A DNA stretch of 47,992 bases from Aquabacterium soli. Its GTDB lineage: Bacteria > Pseudomonadota > Gammaproteobacteria > Burkholderiales > Burkholderiaceae_C. The notes under the pieces are model-generated. The model ran no database searches. It was given only the letters and a program-made list of their open reading frames with translations, and was not told the DNA's origin. Numbering within the stretch: position 1 is the first letter of the stretch; every line of letters starts with the position of its first letter. This document shows positions 36,785 to 44,761 of the stretch, piece by piece. A program made the translations under genes and the position numbers. Location: positions 303,968-351,959 of the forward strand of contig NZ_RSED01000004.1 in assembly GCF_003933735.1 (NCBI RefSeq), given 5' to 3'.

Positions 36785-37987
36785 TCAGACGCGTTCGAGC
36801 ACCAGCGCCAGGCCCTGCCCCACGCCGATGCACAGGCTGACCACGGCATAGCGGCCCTGGCGGCGCTGCAGTTCACGCGCCACGGTCAGGGCAAGCCGCG
36901 CGCCCGAGGCGCCCAGCGGGTGGCCCACGGCGATGGCGCCACCGTTGGGGTTGACGCGCGGATCGTCGAAGGCCACGTTCAACTGCTTGAGGCAGCCCAG
37001 CACCTGGCTGGCAAAGGCTTCGTTGATCTCGATGATGTCCATGTCGGCCAGCGTGAGGCCCGCGCGCGCCACGGCCTTCTGGATCGCCTCGACCGGGCCC
37101 AGGCCCATCACGCGCGGTGCCACGCCAGCGGCGGCAGCCGAGACCAGGCGCGCCAGCGGCTTGGCGCCCACCGATTCACCGATCTCGCGGCTGCCGATCA
37201 GCAGCGCTGCGGCCCCATCGTTGATGCCGGAGGCATTGCCAGCCGTGACCACGCCGCCTTCAAACAGCGGGCGCAGCTTGCCCAGTGTTTCCAGCGTGGA
37301 TTCGGCACGCGGGTGCTCGTCGGTGTCCACGTGCAGCGGCGGCGTCTTGCGGCCGGTGGGCACGTCGATGGCGTGGATCTCGCCCTTGAAGAAGCCCTCG
37401 GCCTGGGCCCTGGCGAACTTGGCCTGCGAGGCGGCGGCGAAGGTGTCGGCCTCGACGCGGGTGATGCCCAGGTCATGCGCGACGTTGTCGCCCGTTTCGG
37501 GCATGGAGTGGTTGCCGTATTCGGCCGTCACGCGCGGGTTCGGAAAGCGCGAGCCGATGGTGGTGTCGTAGACCTTGATGTCGCGGCTGAAGGCCGATTC
37601 AGCCTTGGCCATCACGAAGGGCGCGCGGCTCATGCTCTCCACACCGCCGGCCAGGTAGAGGCTGCCTTCCCCACAGGTGATGGCGCGGGCCGCGTCGATC
37701 ACCGCGGCCAGCCCGCTGGCGCACAGGCGGTTCACCGTCTGGCCGGGCACGCTCACGGGCAGGCCTGCCGCCAGCGCGGCGTTGCGGGCCACGTTGCGCG
37801 AATCTTCACCCGCCTGGTTGGTGCATCCCAGGATGACGTCTTCGATCTGGGCGGCATCCCAGGGAGAACGGGCCACCAGGGCCTTGATCACCTCGGCGAC
37901 CAGATCATCCGGGCGCACACGCGCCAGGGCGCCTGCATGACGTCCGAAGGGCGTGCGCAGACCATCGTAGAGAAACGCATTGAGCAT
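36785..37987 (-). CDS. Acetyl-CoA acyltransferase (thiolase, beta-ketoadipyl-/ketopimelyl-CoA type)
   Basis: Thiolytic cleavage of a 3-ketoacyl-CoA. It has 400 residues with the three active-site blocks: [19 protein letters not shown] (Cys89), [10 protein letters not shown] (His356) and CIGVGQG (Cys386). The N-terminus [20 protein letters not shown] resembles beta-ketoadipyl-CoA thiolases (PcaF/PaaJ), and the gene is first of the dicarboxylate cluster, matching PimB in role. GAGGA lies 6 bases before ATG. The upstream region carries a perfect 23-base operator. Substrate by context only: 3-ketopimeloyl-CoA or ketoadipyl-CoA. Confidence 0.93.
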   Translation of the reverse strand: MLNAFLYDGLRTPFGRHAGALARVRPDDLVAEVIKALVARSPWDAAQIEDVILGCTNQAGEDSRNVARNAALAAGLPVSVPGQTVNRLCASGLAAVIDAARAITCGEGSLYLAGGVESMSRAPFVMAKAESAFSRDIKVYDTTIGSRFPNPRVTAEYGNHSMPETGDNVAHDLGITRVEADTFAAASQAKFARAQAEGFFKGEIHAIDVPTGRKTPPLHVDTDEHPRAESTLETLGKLRPLFEGGVVTAGNASGINDGAAALLIGSREIGESVGAKPLARLVSAAAAGVAPRVMGLGPVEAIQKAVARAGLTLADMDIIEINEAFASQVLGCLKQLNVAFDDPRVNPNGGAIAVGHPLGASGARLALTVARELQRRQGRYAVVSLCIGVGQGLALVLERV

Positions 37988-38059
37988 ACAAAGTCCTCGT
38001 GGGCGTGCACCGGCCCGATGCCGGCGCTGTCAGCGTTCAGAAACATCCAGAATCAGGAT

Positions 38060-38082
38060 AATGTTCTGCATTGCAGAACATT
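38060..38082. promoter_or_regulatory. Perfect operator palindrome before the dicarboxylate cluster
   Basis: Arms AATGTTCTGCA (38060-38070) and TGCAGAACATT (38072-38082) are exact inverted repeats around one T, 73 bases before the thiolase ATG. On the minus strand CATTAT (38063-38058), a plausible -10, overlaps the left edge. Length and symmetry fit a dimeric IclR-, TetR- or GntR-type regulator site; the regulator gene is not in the window. Confidence 0.7.
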
Positions 38083-38191
38083 AAGATACTTCAACGCCAT
38101 GGGCGGCCGATTCCTGTGCTTTCAACGCGGCGGATGATAGCAGCAATGGAATCAACGATCACCTAGCGGTTCTACGGATCAATGCCAACGT

Positions 38192-38235
38192 CTTAATGCA
38201 CCATTAAGCAGAACATTGAACCGCACAGCAGAACA
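38192..38235. promoter_or_regulatory. Additional operator half-sites
   Basis: GCAGAACATT (38208-38217) and GCAGAACA (38228-38235) repeat the right arm of the 38060-38082 palindrome in the same orientation, exactly 20 bases apart (two helical turns). A separate CTTAAT-GCACC-ATTAAG dyad (38192-38208) abuts the first. All lie in the 264-base gene-free stretch between the protease stop and the thiolase start. Confidence 0.5.
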
Positions 38236-38251
38236 CCCCCCCCGTGCCAGC

Positions 38252-38953
38252 TCAATACCGCTTGACCAAGGTCATCGTGTCGTTTTCGCGCTTCATCTGA
38301 AAGCGCGAGAGAAAGCTGTTGCCCAGCAGCACATAGGGCATCGACCCCTCGGACACGGAAGCCTCGACGTTCTGGAGCTCCACATCCCCGATGCGGACGC
38401 TGTTCAGCTTGATCCTGTAGGCGCGTATCACACCGTTGGCCGTGCTGCTGTAGCCCGGCTGCCCGTGTTCGTATTTCAGGCCGATGCGCTGCGCTTCGGC
38501 TGCACTCATCGCCACCAGCGTCGCACCCGTGTCGACAACGAAGTTCACCGAGCGACCGTTGATGGAGCCCAAGGTGAAGAAGTGCCCTCCGCGGCCGGCC
38601 GCCAGCACGATCTGGCTGCCACCGCCCCCTCCACCACCGCTGCCGCCCACACTGACCGGGCCTTCGCCCAGGCGCACTGTCTGGCGCTTGCCGCCGATGT
38701 CGACCACGGCCTGCTCGGAAGTAACCGACAGAACCTTGACGCCCAGGTGGGTGTCGCCTGCGGCCAGGGCCTTCGGCTGGCCGCCATTGATGACCAGCAG
38801 CGCCCGGCTGCCCATGCCGCCGGTCATGGCGACGCTCTGGGCCTGGGCCGAGGCCATGCCCAGCGCCAGCAGGCTGACCACAAACCAAGGCATCAAGCGC
38901 CTGGCTGGCGCTTGCTCATAGGCCGGATGACAAGGCGACGTGGCCTGCTTCAT
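38252..38953 (-). CDS. Secreted retropepsin-like aspartic protease (clan AA)
   Basis: 233 residues. The signal segment MPWFVVSLLALGMASAQAQS follows a 20-residue basic/polar lead. After a beta-rich region and a pure glycine-serine linker (GGSGGGGGGGS, near 103-113) comes the single-domain aspartyl protease part of the TIGR02281 type: FVVDTGATLVAMS with catalytic Asp141, then MPYVLLGNSFLSRFQMKREN. Such proteins work as homodimers in the periplasm. ATG at 38953 has GGGGA upstream at about 9 bases. It lies 83 bases downstream of yajQ on the same strand. The target protein is unknown. Confidence 0.88.
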   Translation of the reverse strand: MKQATSPCHPAYEQAPARRLMPWFVVSLLALGMASAQAQSVAMTGGMGSRALLVINGGQPKALAAGDTHLGVKVLSVTSEQAVVDIGGKRQTVRLGEGPVSVGGSGGGGGGGSQIVLAAGRGGHFFTLGSINGRSVNFVVDTGATLVAMSAAEAQRIGLKYEHGQPGYSSTANGVIRAYRIKLNSVRIGDVELQNVEASVSEGSMPYVLLGNSFLSRFQMKRENDTMTLVKRY

Positions 38954-39030
38954 GGTGATGATCCCCTGGTGTGTCGTTGTATGGTCGGGCACGAAGGCAC
39001 AGGCAACACGCCTGGCCCTTCCCTGCCCCG

Positions 39031-39046
39031 CCGCGATCAATCGCGG
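39031..39046 (-). terminator. Hairpin at the yajQ stop codon
   Basis: CCGCGAT and ATCGCGG form a perfect 7-pair dyad with CA between, overlapping the yajQ stop codon (39037-39039). Possible 3' end structure. Confidence 0.4.
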
Positions 39047-39528
39047 AAGTTGTCGAAGCTCAGCGGCACGTCATCGATTTCCTTGCGCAGCAGCGCCATG
39101 GCCGCCTGCAGGTCGTCTCGCTTGGTGCCCTGAATGCGCACCTCCTCGCCCTGGATGCTGGCATTGACCTTCATCTTGCTGTCCTTGATGATCTTGACGA
39201 TCTTCTTGGCCAGCTCGCTCTCGATGCCGGCCTTGATCTTGAGCACCTGCTTGACCTTGTCGCCGCCGATCTTCTCGACCTTGCCGATGTCCATGAAACG
39301 GATGTCGACCTTCTGCTTGGTCAGCTTGTTGAAGAGCACGTCACGGACCTGGTCGATCTGGAAATCGCTGTCGCCGAGGATGATGACTTCTTTTTCCTTT
39401 TTCTTGAATTCGACGGCAGCGCTGGTGCCCTTGAAGTCGAATCGCGTGCCGATTTCCTTGGCGGTGGTGTCCACGGCGTTGCCGACGGATTCGATGTTCG
39501 GGTCGAGCTTGGTGTCAAAACTGGGCAT
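39037..39528 (-). CDS. yajQ: YajQ-family nucleotide (c-di-GMP) binding protein
   Basis: 163 residues, the full family length, beginning [20 protein letters not shown] and ending [14 protein letters not shown]; two ferredoxin-like halves. Cytosolic. Some YajQ homologues (for example in Xanthomonas) bind c-di-GMP and act with transcription factors; that property is not established for this one. AAAGGAG lies 7 bases before ATG. Divergent from murB, with only 32 bases between the start codons, so their promoters must overlap or lie within the neighbouring gene. Confidence 0.95.
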   Translation of the reverse strand: MPSFDTKLDPNIESVGNAVDTTAKEIGTRFDFKGTSAAVEFKKKEKEVIILGDSDFQIDQVRDVLFNKLTKQKVDIRFMDIGKVEKIGGDKVKQVLKIKAGIESELAKKIVKIIKDSKMKVNASIQGEEVRIQGTKRDDLQAAMALLRKEIDDVPLSFDNFRD

Positions 39529-39560
39529 GGGTGTTCTCCTTTGTCTGCGAAAATTCTGCC

Positions 39561-40589
39561 ATGCACACGCCCCTGGCCGTGGAACACGGCGCCAATCTCA
39601 AGCAGTACAACACCTTCGGGTTGCCATCCAACGCCCAGGCGCTGGTGCGCATCACCAGTGAATCCGACGTTCGCCGGGTGGTCGACGACCCTGCCCTGGG
39701 CCTGGCGCCCAAGTTCATCCTGGGCGGCGGCAGCAACCTGGTGCTCACGCAGGATGTTCGGGCCTGCGTGCTCAAGGTCGAAGTGATGGGCAGGCGCGTG
39801 CTTGAAACCAGGGACGACGCCTGGATCATCGAGGTGGGCGCAGGCGAATCCTGGCACGAGACCGTGCAATGGACGCTGGACAACGGCCTGCCCGGCCTGG
39901 AGAACATGGCCTTGATTCCCGGCACGGTGGGCGCTGCGCCGGTGCAGAACATCGGCGCCTACGGCATTGAACTGAAAGACCGCTTCGAATCGCTGGACGC
40001 GGTCGATCTGATCACCGGCCGCTCGGTGACGCTGCATTCACAGCACTGCGCCTTTGGCTACCGCGACAGCATTTTCAAGCGGCATCTGGCCGGCAAGGGC
40101 GTGATCACGCGCGTGCGCCTGCGCCTGCCGCGCCCCTGGCAACCCGTGCTGGGCTACCTGGAGCTCGAACGCAAGATCGCCGAAACGGGCATCACCGCGC
40201 CCGATGCCCGGCAGATCTTCGACTGGGTGTGCGGCATACGCAGCGTCAAGCTGCCTGACCCGGCCGTGATCGGCAATGCCGGCAGCTTCTTCAAGAACCC
40301 GGTGGTCACGCCCGAGCAGTGCCGCGACATCATCAACCGCGATCCGGAGATCGTGCACTACCCCATGCCCGACGGGACCTTCAAGCTGGCCGCCGGCTGG
40401 ATGATCGATGCCTGTGGTTGGAAGGGCAAGTCCATCGGACGCGCCGGCGTCTATGAAAAGCAGGCCTTGGTGCTGGTGAACCGGGGGGGCGCCAGTGGGG
40501 CAGAGGTGGTCACCTTGGCGAAGGCGATTCAAGAAAGTGTCTACGGACGCTTTGGCATCAGGCTGGAGCCAGAGCCGGTGGTTGTGTAA
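39561..40589 (+). CDS. murB: UDP-N-acetylenolpyruvoylglucosamine reductase
   Basis: FAD enzyme of the second committed step in peptidoglycan synthesis, making UDP-MurNAc. It has 342 residues, the size of type I (E. coli-like) MurB. It shows [25 protein letters not shown] for FAD binding, [27 protein letters not shown] and [12 protein letters not shown] with the catalytic Ser region, and the late Glu in [16 protein letters not shown] at 39561 is chosen by homology ([20 protein letters not shown]); the frame upstream is not conserved and the ribosome site is poor. Confidence 0.97.
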   Translation: MHTPLAVEHGANLKQYNTFGLPSNAQALVRITSESDVRRVVDDPALGLAPKFILGGGSNLVLTQDVRACVLKVEVMGRRVLETRDDAWIIEVGAGESWHETVQWTLDNGLPGLENMALIPGTVGAAPVQNIGAYGIELKDRFESLDAVDLITGRSVTLHSQHCAFGYRDSIFKRHLAGKGVITRVRLRLPRPWQPVLGYLELERKIAETGITAPDARQIFDWVCGIRSVKLPDPAVIGNAGSFFKNPVVTPEQCRDIINRDPEIVHYPMPDGTFKLAAGWMIDACGWKGKSIGRAGVYEKQALVLVNRGGASGAEVVTLAKAIQESVYGRFGIRLEPEPVVV

Positions 40590-40695
40590 ACCGCCCATGG
40601 CCCCTAGTTGTTGGGGTGTCATGCGTGCAGGGCCAGGGCCATACTCGCCCCGCACGTCGCCCACCGGGCGCATCACCACACCAAGGGGAACGCCC

Positions 40696-41826
40696 ATGAC
40701 GATCAGCCGCTTGACCAGATCCGCCATGGCTGGCGTGTTGATGCTCAGCCTTGCTCATGCCCAGGCCACGAGCTACACAGTGACAGCCCTGGGCACGCTG
40801 GGTGGCGACTACAGCGCCGCGGCATCGATCAACGACCACGGCGTGATCACTGGCCAGTCGTCGCTGGCAGGCAATGTGCAGCACCGCGCCTTCATCTACC
40901 AGAACGGCACGATGACCGACCTGGGGCTGCCGGGCGACAACAGCCGGGGCAACGCCATCAACAACCTCAATCAGATCGTCGGCACCACCTTCGTGCCTGG
41001 CGGCTCGCCGTTCCAGCCACGGGGCTTCCTGTACAGCCAGGGCACGGTCACCGACCTGGGCACCCTGGGTGGCGCGTCCACCTATGCCAATGGCATCAAC
41101 CACGCCGCTCAGGTCGTGGGAACGTCCGATCCCGGCGATGCAGTAGGAACGGCCTTCATCTACCAGCACGGCAGCATGGTCGCGATCCCTGCCGGCAACG
41201 GCAGCACCAGCAGCGAGGCATCGGCCATCAACGACCACGGAGCGGTCACCGGACGAGGCAGCACCGAAACGTCCTTGACACCCTTCGTGTACGACAACGG
41301 CATACTGACCATCCTGCGCGACGCGCAAGGGCAGGTCCCTCTCGGCGCAGGTGCCGACATCAACAATGCAGGGGTCGTCACGGGGTCCGCGCGCTTCGCA
41401 GGGTCGACCAGGACATCGGCTTTCCTCTACGAGAACGGCGTGGTCCGGAGCATCGGCTCGCTGGGCGGCAACTGGAGCAGCGGCGCCAGCCTGAACGAGC
41501 GCGGCGAGGTGGTCGGTGCCTCGACGCTGGCCGACGGATCGATCCACAACGCGTTCTTCTACAGCCACGCGACGGGCATGCTGAACCTCAACGACCTGAT
41601 CGATGCAGGCAGTGGCTGGGTGCTGTCGGATGCCACCTCGATCAACGAAGCTGGCCAGATCGTGGGCTCGGGACTCTACAACGGCGTGCAGCGAGCCTAT
41701 CTGCTGAGCCCTGTGCCAGAACCCGCCAGCCTGGCCCTGGCCTGCGTGGGAGCCTGGATGGCCTGGACGCGGGCCAGACGAGCAAAGGGGCCCATCGCTG
41801 AGCCCCTTTGTCCGTCATCGCAATGA
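40696..41826 (+). CDS. HAF-repeat protein with PEP-CTERM-type tail
   Basis: 376-residue exported protein. Signal peptide MTISRLTRSAMAGVLMLSLA. The body consists of repeated HAF units of about 45 residues, each with a His/Thr-Ala/Gly-Phe and an INDHG or INNAG turn (SINDHGVITGQSSLAGNVQH; GINHAAQVVGTSDPGDAVGT; SLNERGEVVGASTLADGS). The end VPEPASLALACVGAWMAWTR is a PEP-CTERM signal. AAGGGGA precedes ATG. Odd: PEP-CTERM proteins normally end just after the basic cluster, but this one runs on for AKGPIAEPLCPSSQ, which is encoded by a terminator hairpin. Surface role is inferred. Confidence 0.9.
   Translation: MTISRLTRSAMAGVLMLSLAHAQATSYTVTALGTLGGDYSAAASINDHGVITGQSSLAGNVQHRAFIYQNGTMTDLGLPGDNSRGNAINNLNQIVGTTFVPGGSPFQPRGFLYSQGTVTDLGTLGGASTYANGINHAAQVVGTSDPGDAVGTAFIYQHGSMVAIPAGNGSTSSEASAINDHGAVTGRGSTETSLTPFVYDNGILTILRDAQGQVPLGAGADINNAGVVTGSARFAGSTRTSAFLYENGVVRSIGSLGGNWSSGASLNERGEVVGASTLADGSIHNAFFYSHATGMLNLNDLIDAGSGWVLSDATSINEAGQIVGSGLYNGVQRAYLLSPVPEPASLALACVGAWMAWTRARRAKGPIAEPLCPSSQ
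41783..41810 (+). terminator. Terminator hairpin inside the 3' end of the HAF/PEP-CTERM gene
   Basis: CAAAGGGGC (41783-41791) and GCCCCTTTG (41802-41810) form a perfect 9-pair stem with a 10-base loop, ending 13 bases before the stop codon. The stem codes for the unusual extra C-terminal residues. Confidence 0.65.
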
Positions 41827-41832
41827 ACACGG

Positions 41833-41850
41833 GGCGCCTTCACAGGCGCC
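41833..41850 (-). terminator. Hairpin after ppnP
   Basis: GGCGCCT and AGGCGCC flank TCAC, 10 bases past the ppnP stop codon on the minus strand. It may serve convergent transcripts. Confidence 0.5.
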
Positions 41851-41860
41851 TGATGCATCA

Positions 41861-42181
41861 TCAACCGAAATGGCAGATGTAGTGATACGCCTCGCCTTCG
41901 ACCTCGATCTCGAAGGACGAATTGCCTGGCACGTTGAAGCTTTCGCCCGGGCCATAGGTCTGCCAGTCGGCAGCGCCAGCCAGCTTGATGGTCGCCTTGC
42001 CGGCCACGGTTTCCATGATCTCGGGCGCGCCGGTGTTGAAGGTCAAGGTGGCGGGCAGGATCACGCCGACGGACTTGCGGGTGCCGTCGGCCAGGGTCAC
42101 GGTGTGCGACACGCACTTGCCGTCGAAGTACACATTGGCCTGGGTGCCGACCGTGCCGGCCAGGGTGGAGGTGATGCTCAT
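41861..42181 (-). CDS. ppnP: Pyrimidine/purine nucleoside phosphorylase (PpnP/YaiE)
   Basis: Small cupin enzyme of 106 residues that phosphorolyses a range of nucleosides. It has the family start ([20 protein letters not shown]), [20 protein letters not shown], and the end [20 protein letters not shown], then YHYICHFG. Length and end match E. coli YaiE closely. It lies 74 bases downstream of argG on the same strand, but a strong terminator lies between, so it is probably transcribed on its own. The ribosome site is weak. Confidence 0.95.
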   Translation of the reverse strand: MSITSTLAGTVGTQANVYFDGKCVSHTVTLADGTRKSVGVILPATLTFNTGAPEIMETVAGKATIKLAGAADWQTYGPGESFNVPGNSSFEIEVEGEAYHYICHFG

Positions 42182-42216
42182 GGTCTGTGAATGATGGCGA
42201 TGAAAAGACAGAAAGA

Positions 42217-42240
42217 GACAAGGGCCGGAAGGCCCCTGTC
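42217..42240 (-). terminator. Intrinsic terminator of argG
   Basis: On the minus strand GACAGGGGCC, a TTCC loop and GGCCCTTGTC form a 10-pair stem with one G-U pair, followed by the pyrimidine-rich TCTTTCTGTCTTTTC. It lies 15 bases past the argG stop. This is the most classical terminator in the window. Confidence 0.8.
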
Positions 42241-42255
42241 AACTCGAGCGCAGGA

Positions 42256-43731
42256 TCAGGCGGCCTTGCGGGCAGCCGGCTTGCGGGGTGCGGCAGCCTT
42301 CTTGGGCGCAGGCACGGCCTTCAGCAGCGACGCCGTGGCGGCCTTGGGAGCCGCAGCGGGCTTGGCCACCTTCTTGCCCCTGGCAGCAGGCTTGGCACCC
42401 TTGGCCGCGGCCAGGCGCTTGGCCTGCACGTTGGCACCGATGCGCAGGCGCAGCGCGTTCAGCTTGATGAAGCCGGCCGCGTCGGCCTGGTTGTAGGCGC
42501 CGCCGTCGTCGTCGAAGGTCGAGATCTTGGCGTCGAACAGGCTGTCGGTGGCCGATTCGCGGCCCACGCACATGATCGTGCCCTTGTACAGCTTCAGGCG
42601 CACCTTGCCGTTCACGGTGGCCTGGCTGGCGTCGATCAGGCCCTGCAGCAGCTCGCGCTCGGGGCTGAACCAGTAGCCGTTGTAGATCAGGCGGGCATAG
42701 CGGGGCATCAGGTCGTCCTTGAGGGACAGCACTTCGCGGTCCAGCGTGATCGACTCGATGGCGCGGTGGCCCGACAGCAGGATGGTGCCGCCCGGGGTTT
42801 CGTAGCAGCCGCGGCTCTTCATGCCCACGTAGCGGTTCTCGACCTTGTCCAGGCGGCCGATGCCGTGCTTGCCGCCGATCTCGTTCAGCTTGGTCAGCAC
42901 CTGGGCCGGCGACAGCTTCACGCCGTCGATGGCGACCACGTCACCCTTGGCGTAGGTCAGCTCGATCACCTGGGGCTTGCTGGGCGCCTTCTCGGGCGAC
43001 ACCGTCAGGCGCCACATGTTGGCTTCAGGCTCGAAGTTCGGATCCTCGAGCACGCCGCCTTCGTAGCTGATGTGCAGCAGGTTGGCGTCCATCGAGTAAG
43101 GGGCGCCGCCCTTGCGCTTCTTGAAGTCCACGGGGATCTTGTGCGCATCGGCGTAGGCCAGCAGCTTTTCGCGGCTCAGCAGGTCCCACTCGCGCCAGGG
43201 GGCGATCACCTTCACGCCTGGCAGGAGCGCGTAGGCGCCGAGCTCGAAGCGGACCTGGTCGTTGCCCTTGCCGGTGGCACCGTGGCTGATGGCGTCGCCC
43301 TTGGTCTTCTTGGCGATCTCGATCAGGCGCTTGGCGATCAGCGGGCGGGCGATGGAGGTGCCCAGCAGGTATTCACCTTCGTACAGCGCGTTGGCGCGGA
43401 ACATGGGGAACACGTAGTCACGCACGAACTCTTCGCGCAGGTCTTCGATGAAGATGTTCTCGGGCTTGATGCCCAGCTTGATGGCCTTGGCGCGTGCGGG
43501 CTCGATCTCTTCGCCCTGGCCGATGTCGGCGGTGAAGGTGACCACTTCGCAGTTGTACTCGTCCTGCAGCCACTTCAGGATGATGGAGGTGTCCAGGCCG
43601 CCGGAGTAGGCCAGGACGACTTTCTTGATTTTTTGCGGCTCGGCGGCGGGCTTCGCGGCCTTGGCGGTGACAGCGGCCTTGACGGGCGCTGCCTTGACGA
43701 GGGCCTTGGCAGGCTTGGCGGTTTTGGACAT
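42256..43731 (-). CDS. argG: Argininosuccinate synthase with basic N- and C-terminal tails
   Basis: Joins citrulline and aspartate with ATP in arginine synthesis. The core (about 37-436) is a normal roughly 400-residue enzyme: [20 protein letters not shown] with the PP-loop, [37 protein letters not shown] and [11 protein letters not shown]. It is flanked by unusual Lys/Ala/Pro-rich tails: residues 1-36 (one acidic residue) and about 437-491 (12 Lys, 4 Arg, no Asp/Glu), like histone H1 or AlgP/PhaF tails. No start codon exists near the core (the codons there are Gln-Lys-Ile-Lys-Lys), so the N-tail is translated if ATG at 43731 is used. No clear Shine-Dalgarno sequence is visible. Divergent from the glycine-zipper gene. 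Confidence 0.95.
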   Translation of the reverse strand: MSKTAKPAKALVKAAPVKAAVTAKAAKPAAEPQKIKKVVLAYSGGLDTSIILKWLQDEYNCEVVTFTADIGQGEEIEPARAKAIKLGIKPENIFIEDLREEFVRDYVFPMFRANALYEGEYLLGTSIARPLIAKRLIEIAKKTKGDAISHGATGKGNDQVRFELGAYALLPGVKVIAPWREWDLLSREKLLAYADAHKIPVDFKKRKGGAPYSMDANLLHISYEGGVLEDPNFEPEANMWRLTVSPEKAPSKPQVIELTYAKGDVVAIDGVKLSPAQVLTKLNEIGGKHGIGRLDKVENRYVGMKSRGCYETPGGTILLSGHRAIESITLDREVLSLKDDLMPRYARLIYNGYWFSPERELLQGLIDASQATVNGKVRLKLYKGTIMCVGRESATDSLFDAKISTFDDDGGAYNQADAAGFIKLNALRLRIGANVQAKRLAAAKGAKPAARGKKVAKPAAAPKAATASLLKAVPAPKKAAAPRKPAARKAA

Positions 43732-43905
43732 GGTCGTGGTCGTTCAGTCGGACGAAACCACGGATTTTAAGGCCATGCGCTCATTTTTAGAGCACCGCCT
43801 TTCACCCATCTTTACAGAGCGGACACACAGCAGGTGTCGGCATGCGGTGCAATGGACGCGTTAAGGAATGGCGGGACCGTCCAAACCACCCGCCTGGAGC
43901 CGAGC

Positions 43906-44607
43906 ATGTCCTACCGCCCTCTTCAACTCACCGTGGCCGCACTGGCCGCGCTGTCCACTGCCTCGGTGTGGGCAGGCCCCGCCGTGGGCACCATCATCGG
44001 CAGCCCCTCCTCCGCCGTCACCACGCTCAACGCCCGCGTGATCTCCAGCACGCCGGTGGTGGCCCAGGTGGCCGTGCCCACCCAGGCCTGCTATGACGAA
44101 CTGCAGGCCACGCCGGCGCGCAGCAGCGGCGCCGGCGCCATCATCGGGGCCATCGCCGGTGCGGCGCTGGGCAATGCCGTGGGCAAGGGTGCCGGCAACG
44201 CCATCGCCACCGGTGTCGGCCTGATGGGCGGCGCCGTGCTGGGCAACCACATCGAGACCGACGGCCGTCCCGGCGGCACGCAGACCGTGCGCCGCTGCAG
44301 TCAGCAGACCGCCTACCAGAACCAGGTCGTCGCCTACGACGTGGTCTACGAGGTCAACGGCCAGCAGTATTCCACCCAGATGGGCAGTGAGCCGGGCCGC
44401 ACCATCCCGGTCCAGCTGACCGTCACGCCGGCCGTGGCCGCCCCGGGGCAGCAGGCCCCCGTGATGATGCAGGCGCCCGTGGTCATGGCGCCCTCTCCGG
44501 TGTCCATGGTCGGGTACCGCCCTGGCGTCGTGATCGACGCCCGTTTTGACAATGGACGCCACGATGGCCGGCACCGTGGGGGATGGCGTAATAGGGGTTG
44601 GGACTGA
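43906..44607 (+). CDS. Glycine-zipper 2TM-domain envelope protein
   Basis: 233 residues with a signal peptide (LQLTVAALAALSTASVWAGP). A glycine-zipper block (GAGAIIGAIAGAALGNAVGK and the following GVGLMGGAVLGNHIE, about 74-110) marks the Rick_17kDa/2TM family of outer-membrane-associated proteins. Two Cys residues flank the zipper and could form a disulfide. The tail is rich in Pro/Met and then Arg/His/Gly (NGRHDGRHRGGWRNRGWD). There is no lipobox. GGAG lies 8 bases before ATG; the frame upstream to 43834 is rejected. It lies 152 bases before the adhesin gene, but that gene has its own promoter. Confidence 0.88.
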   Translation: MSYRPLQLTVAALAALSTASVWAGPAVGTIIGSPSSAVTTLNARVISSTPVVAQVAVPTQACYDELQATPARSSGAGAIIGAIAGAALGNAVGKGAGNAIATGVGLMGGAVLGNHIETDGRPGGTQTVRRCSQQTAYQNQVVAYDVVYEVNGQQYSTQMGSEPGRTIPVQLTVTPAVAAPGQQAPVMMQAPVVMAPSPVSMVGYRPGVVIDARFDNGRHDGRHRGGWRNRGWD

Positions 44608-44640
44608 TGAACGCCGGCCCTGGCAGAGAGGGGCAGCGTC

Positions 44641-44691
44641 ATCAGGCGTGAATTACGCATGATTTGAAGGCCTGTTCCACGGCCGTATAAC
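44641..44691 (+). promoter_or_regulatory. Sigma-70-type promoter with upstream palindrome for the adhesin
   Basis: TTGAAG (44664-44669) and TATAAC (44686-44691), 16 bases apart, match the -35 and -10 consensus at four and five of six. Directly upstream is an imperfect dyad, ATCA-g-GCGT-gaatt-ACGC-a-TGAT (44641-44663), ending just before the -35, where an activator or repressor dimer would sit. Transcription would begin near 44698, giving a leader of about 62 bases. Confidence 0.65.
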
Positions 44692-44710
44692 GGGGCGCAA
44701 ATGGACAATT

Positions 44711-44761
44711 CCTGACAACGGCGGCCAGACAGTTAGGCCGCCTGTCAGGTGAGGCCTTTTT
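44711..44761 (+). promoter_or_regulatory. Attenuator-like leader of the adhesin gene
   Basis: Structure A: CCTGACA (44711-44717) and GGCGGCC (44720-44726) pair with GGCCGCC (44736-44742) and TGTCAGG (44743-44749), giving 14 pairs with a 2-base bulge and a 9-base loop. Structure B: AGGCC plus GCCT (44735-44743) pairs with AGGT and, after a GA bulge, GGCCT (44747-44757), and runs into a five-T stretch (44757-44761) that touches the start codon. A and B share bases and exclude each other. AGGTGAGG (44747-44754), the ribosome site, is inside B. This is an attenuator or translational-switch layout; the ligand or trigger is unknown. Confidence 0.5.

Noticed and set aside
34275..36851. An 858-codon plus-strand frame opposite the acyl-CoA dehydrogenases
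   Set aside because: Antisense shadow of three well-recognised genes; composition typical of a reversed GC-rich frame.
42182..43731. Frameshift or fusion as the cause of the basic tails of argG
   Set aside because: The reading frame is continuous, both tails have the same composition, and the stop codon is followed directly by a classical terminator.
44698..44759. c-di-GMP (GEMM) riboswitch in the adhesin leader
   Set aside because: The conserved GEMM core and tetraloop-receptor elements are absent and the leader is too short; only a short GCGCAAA string recalls it.
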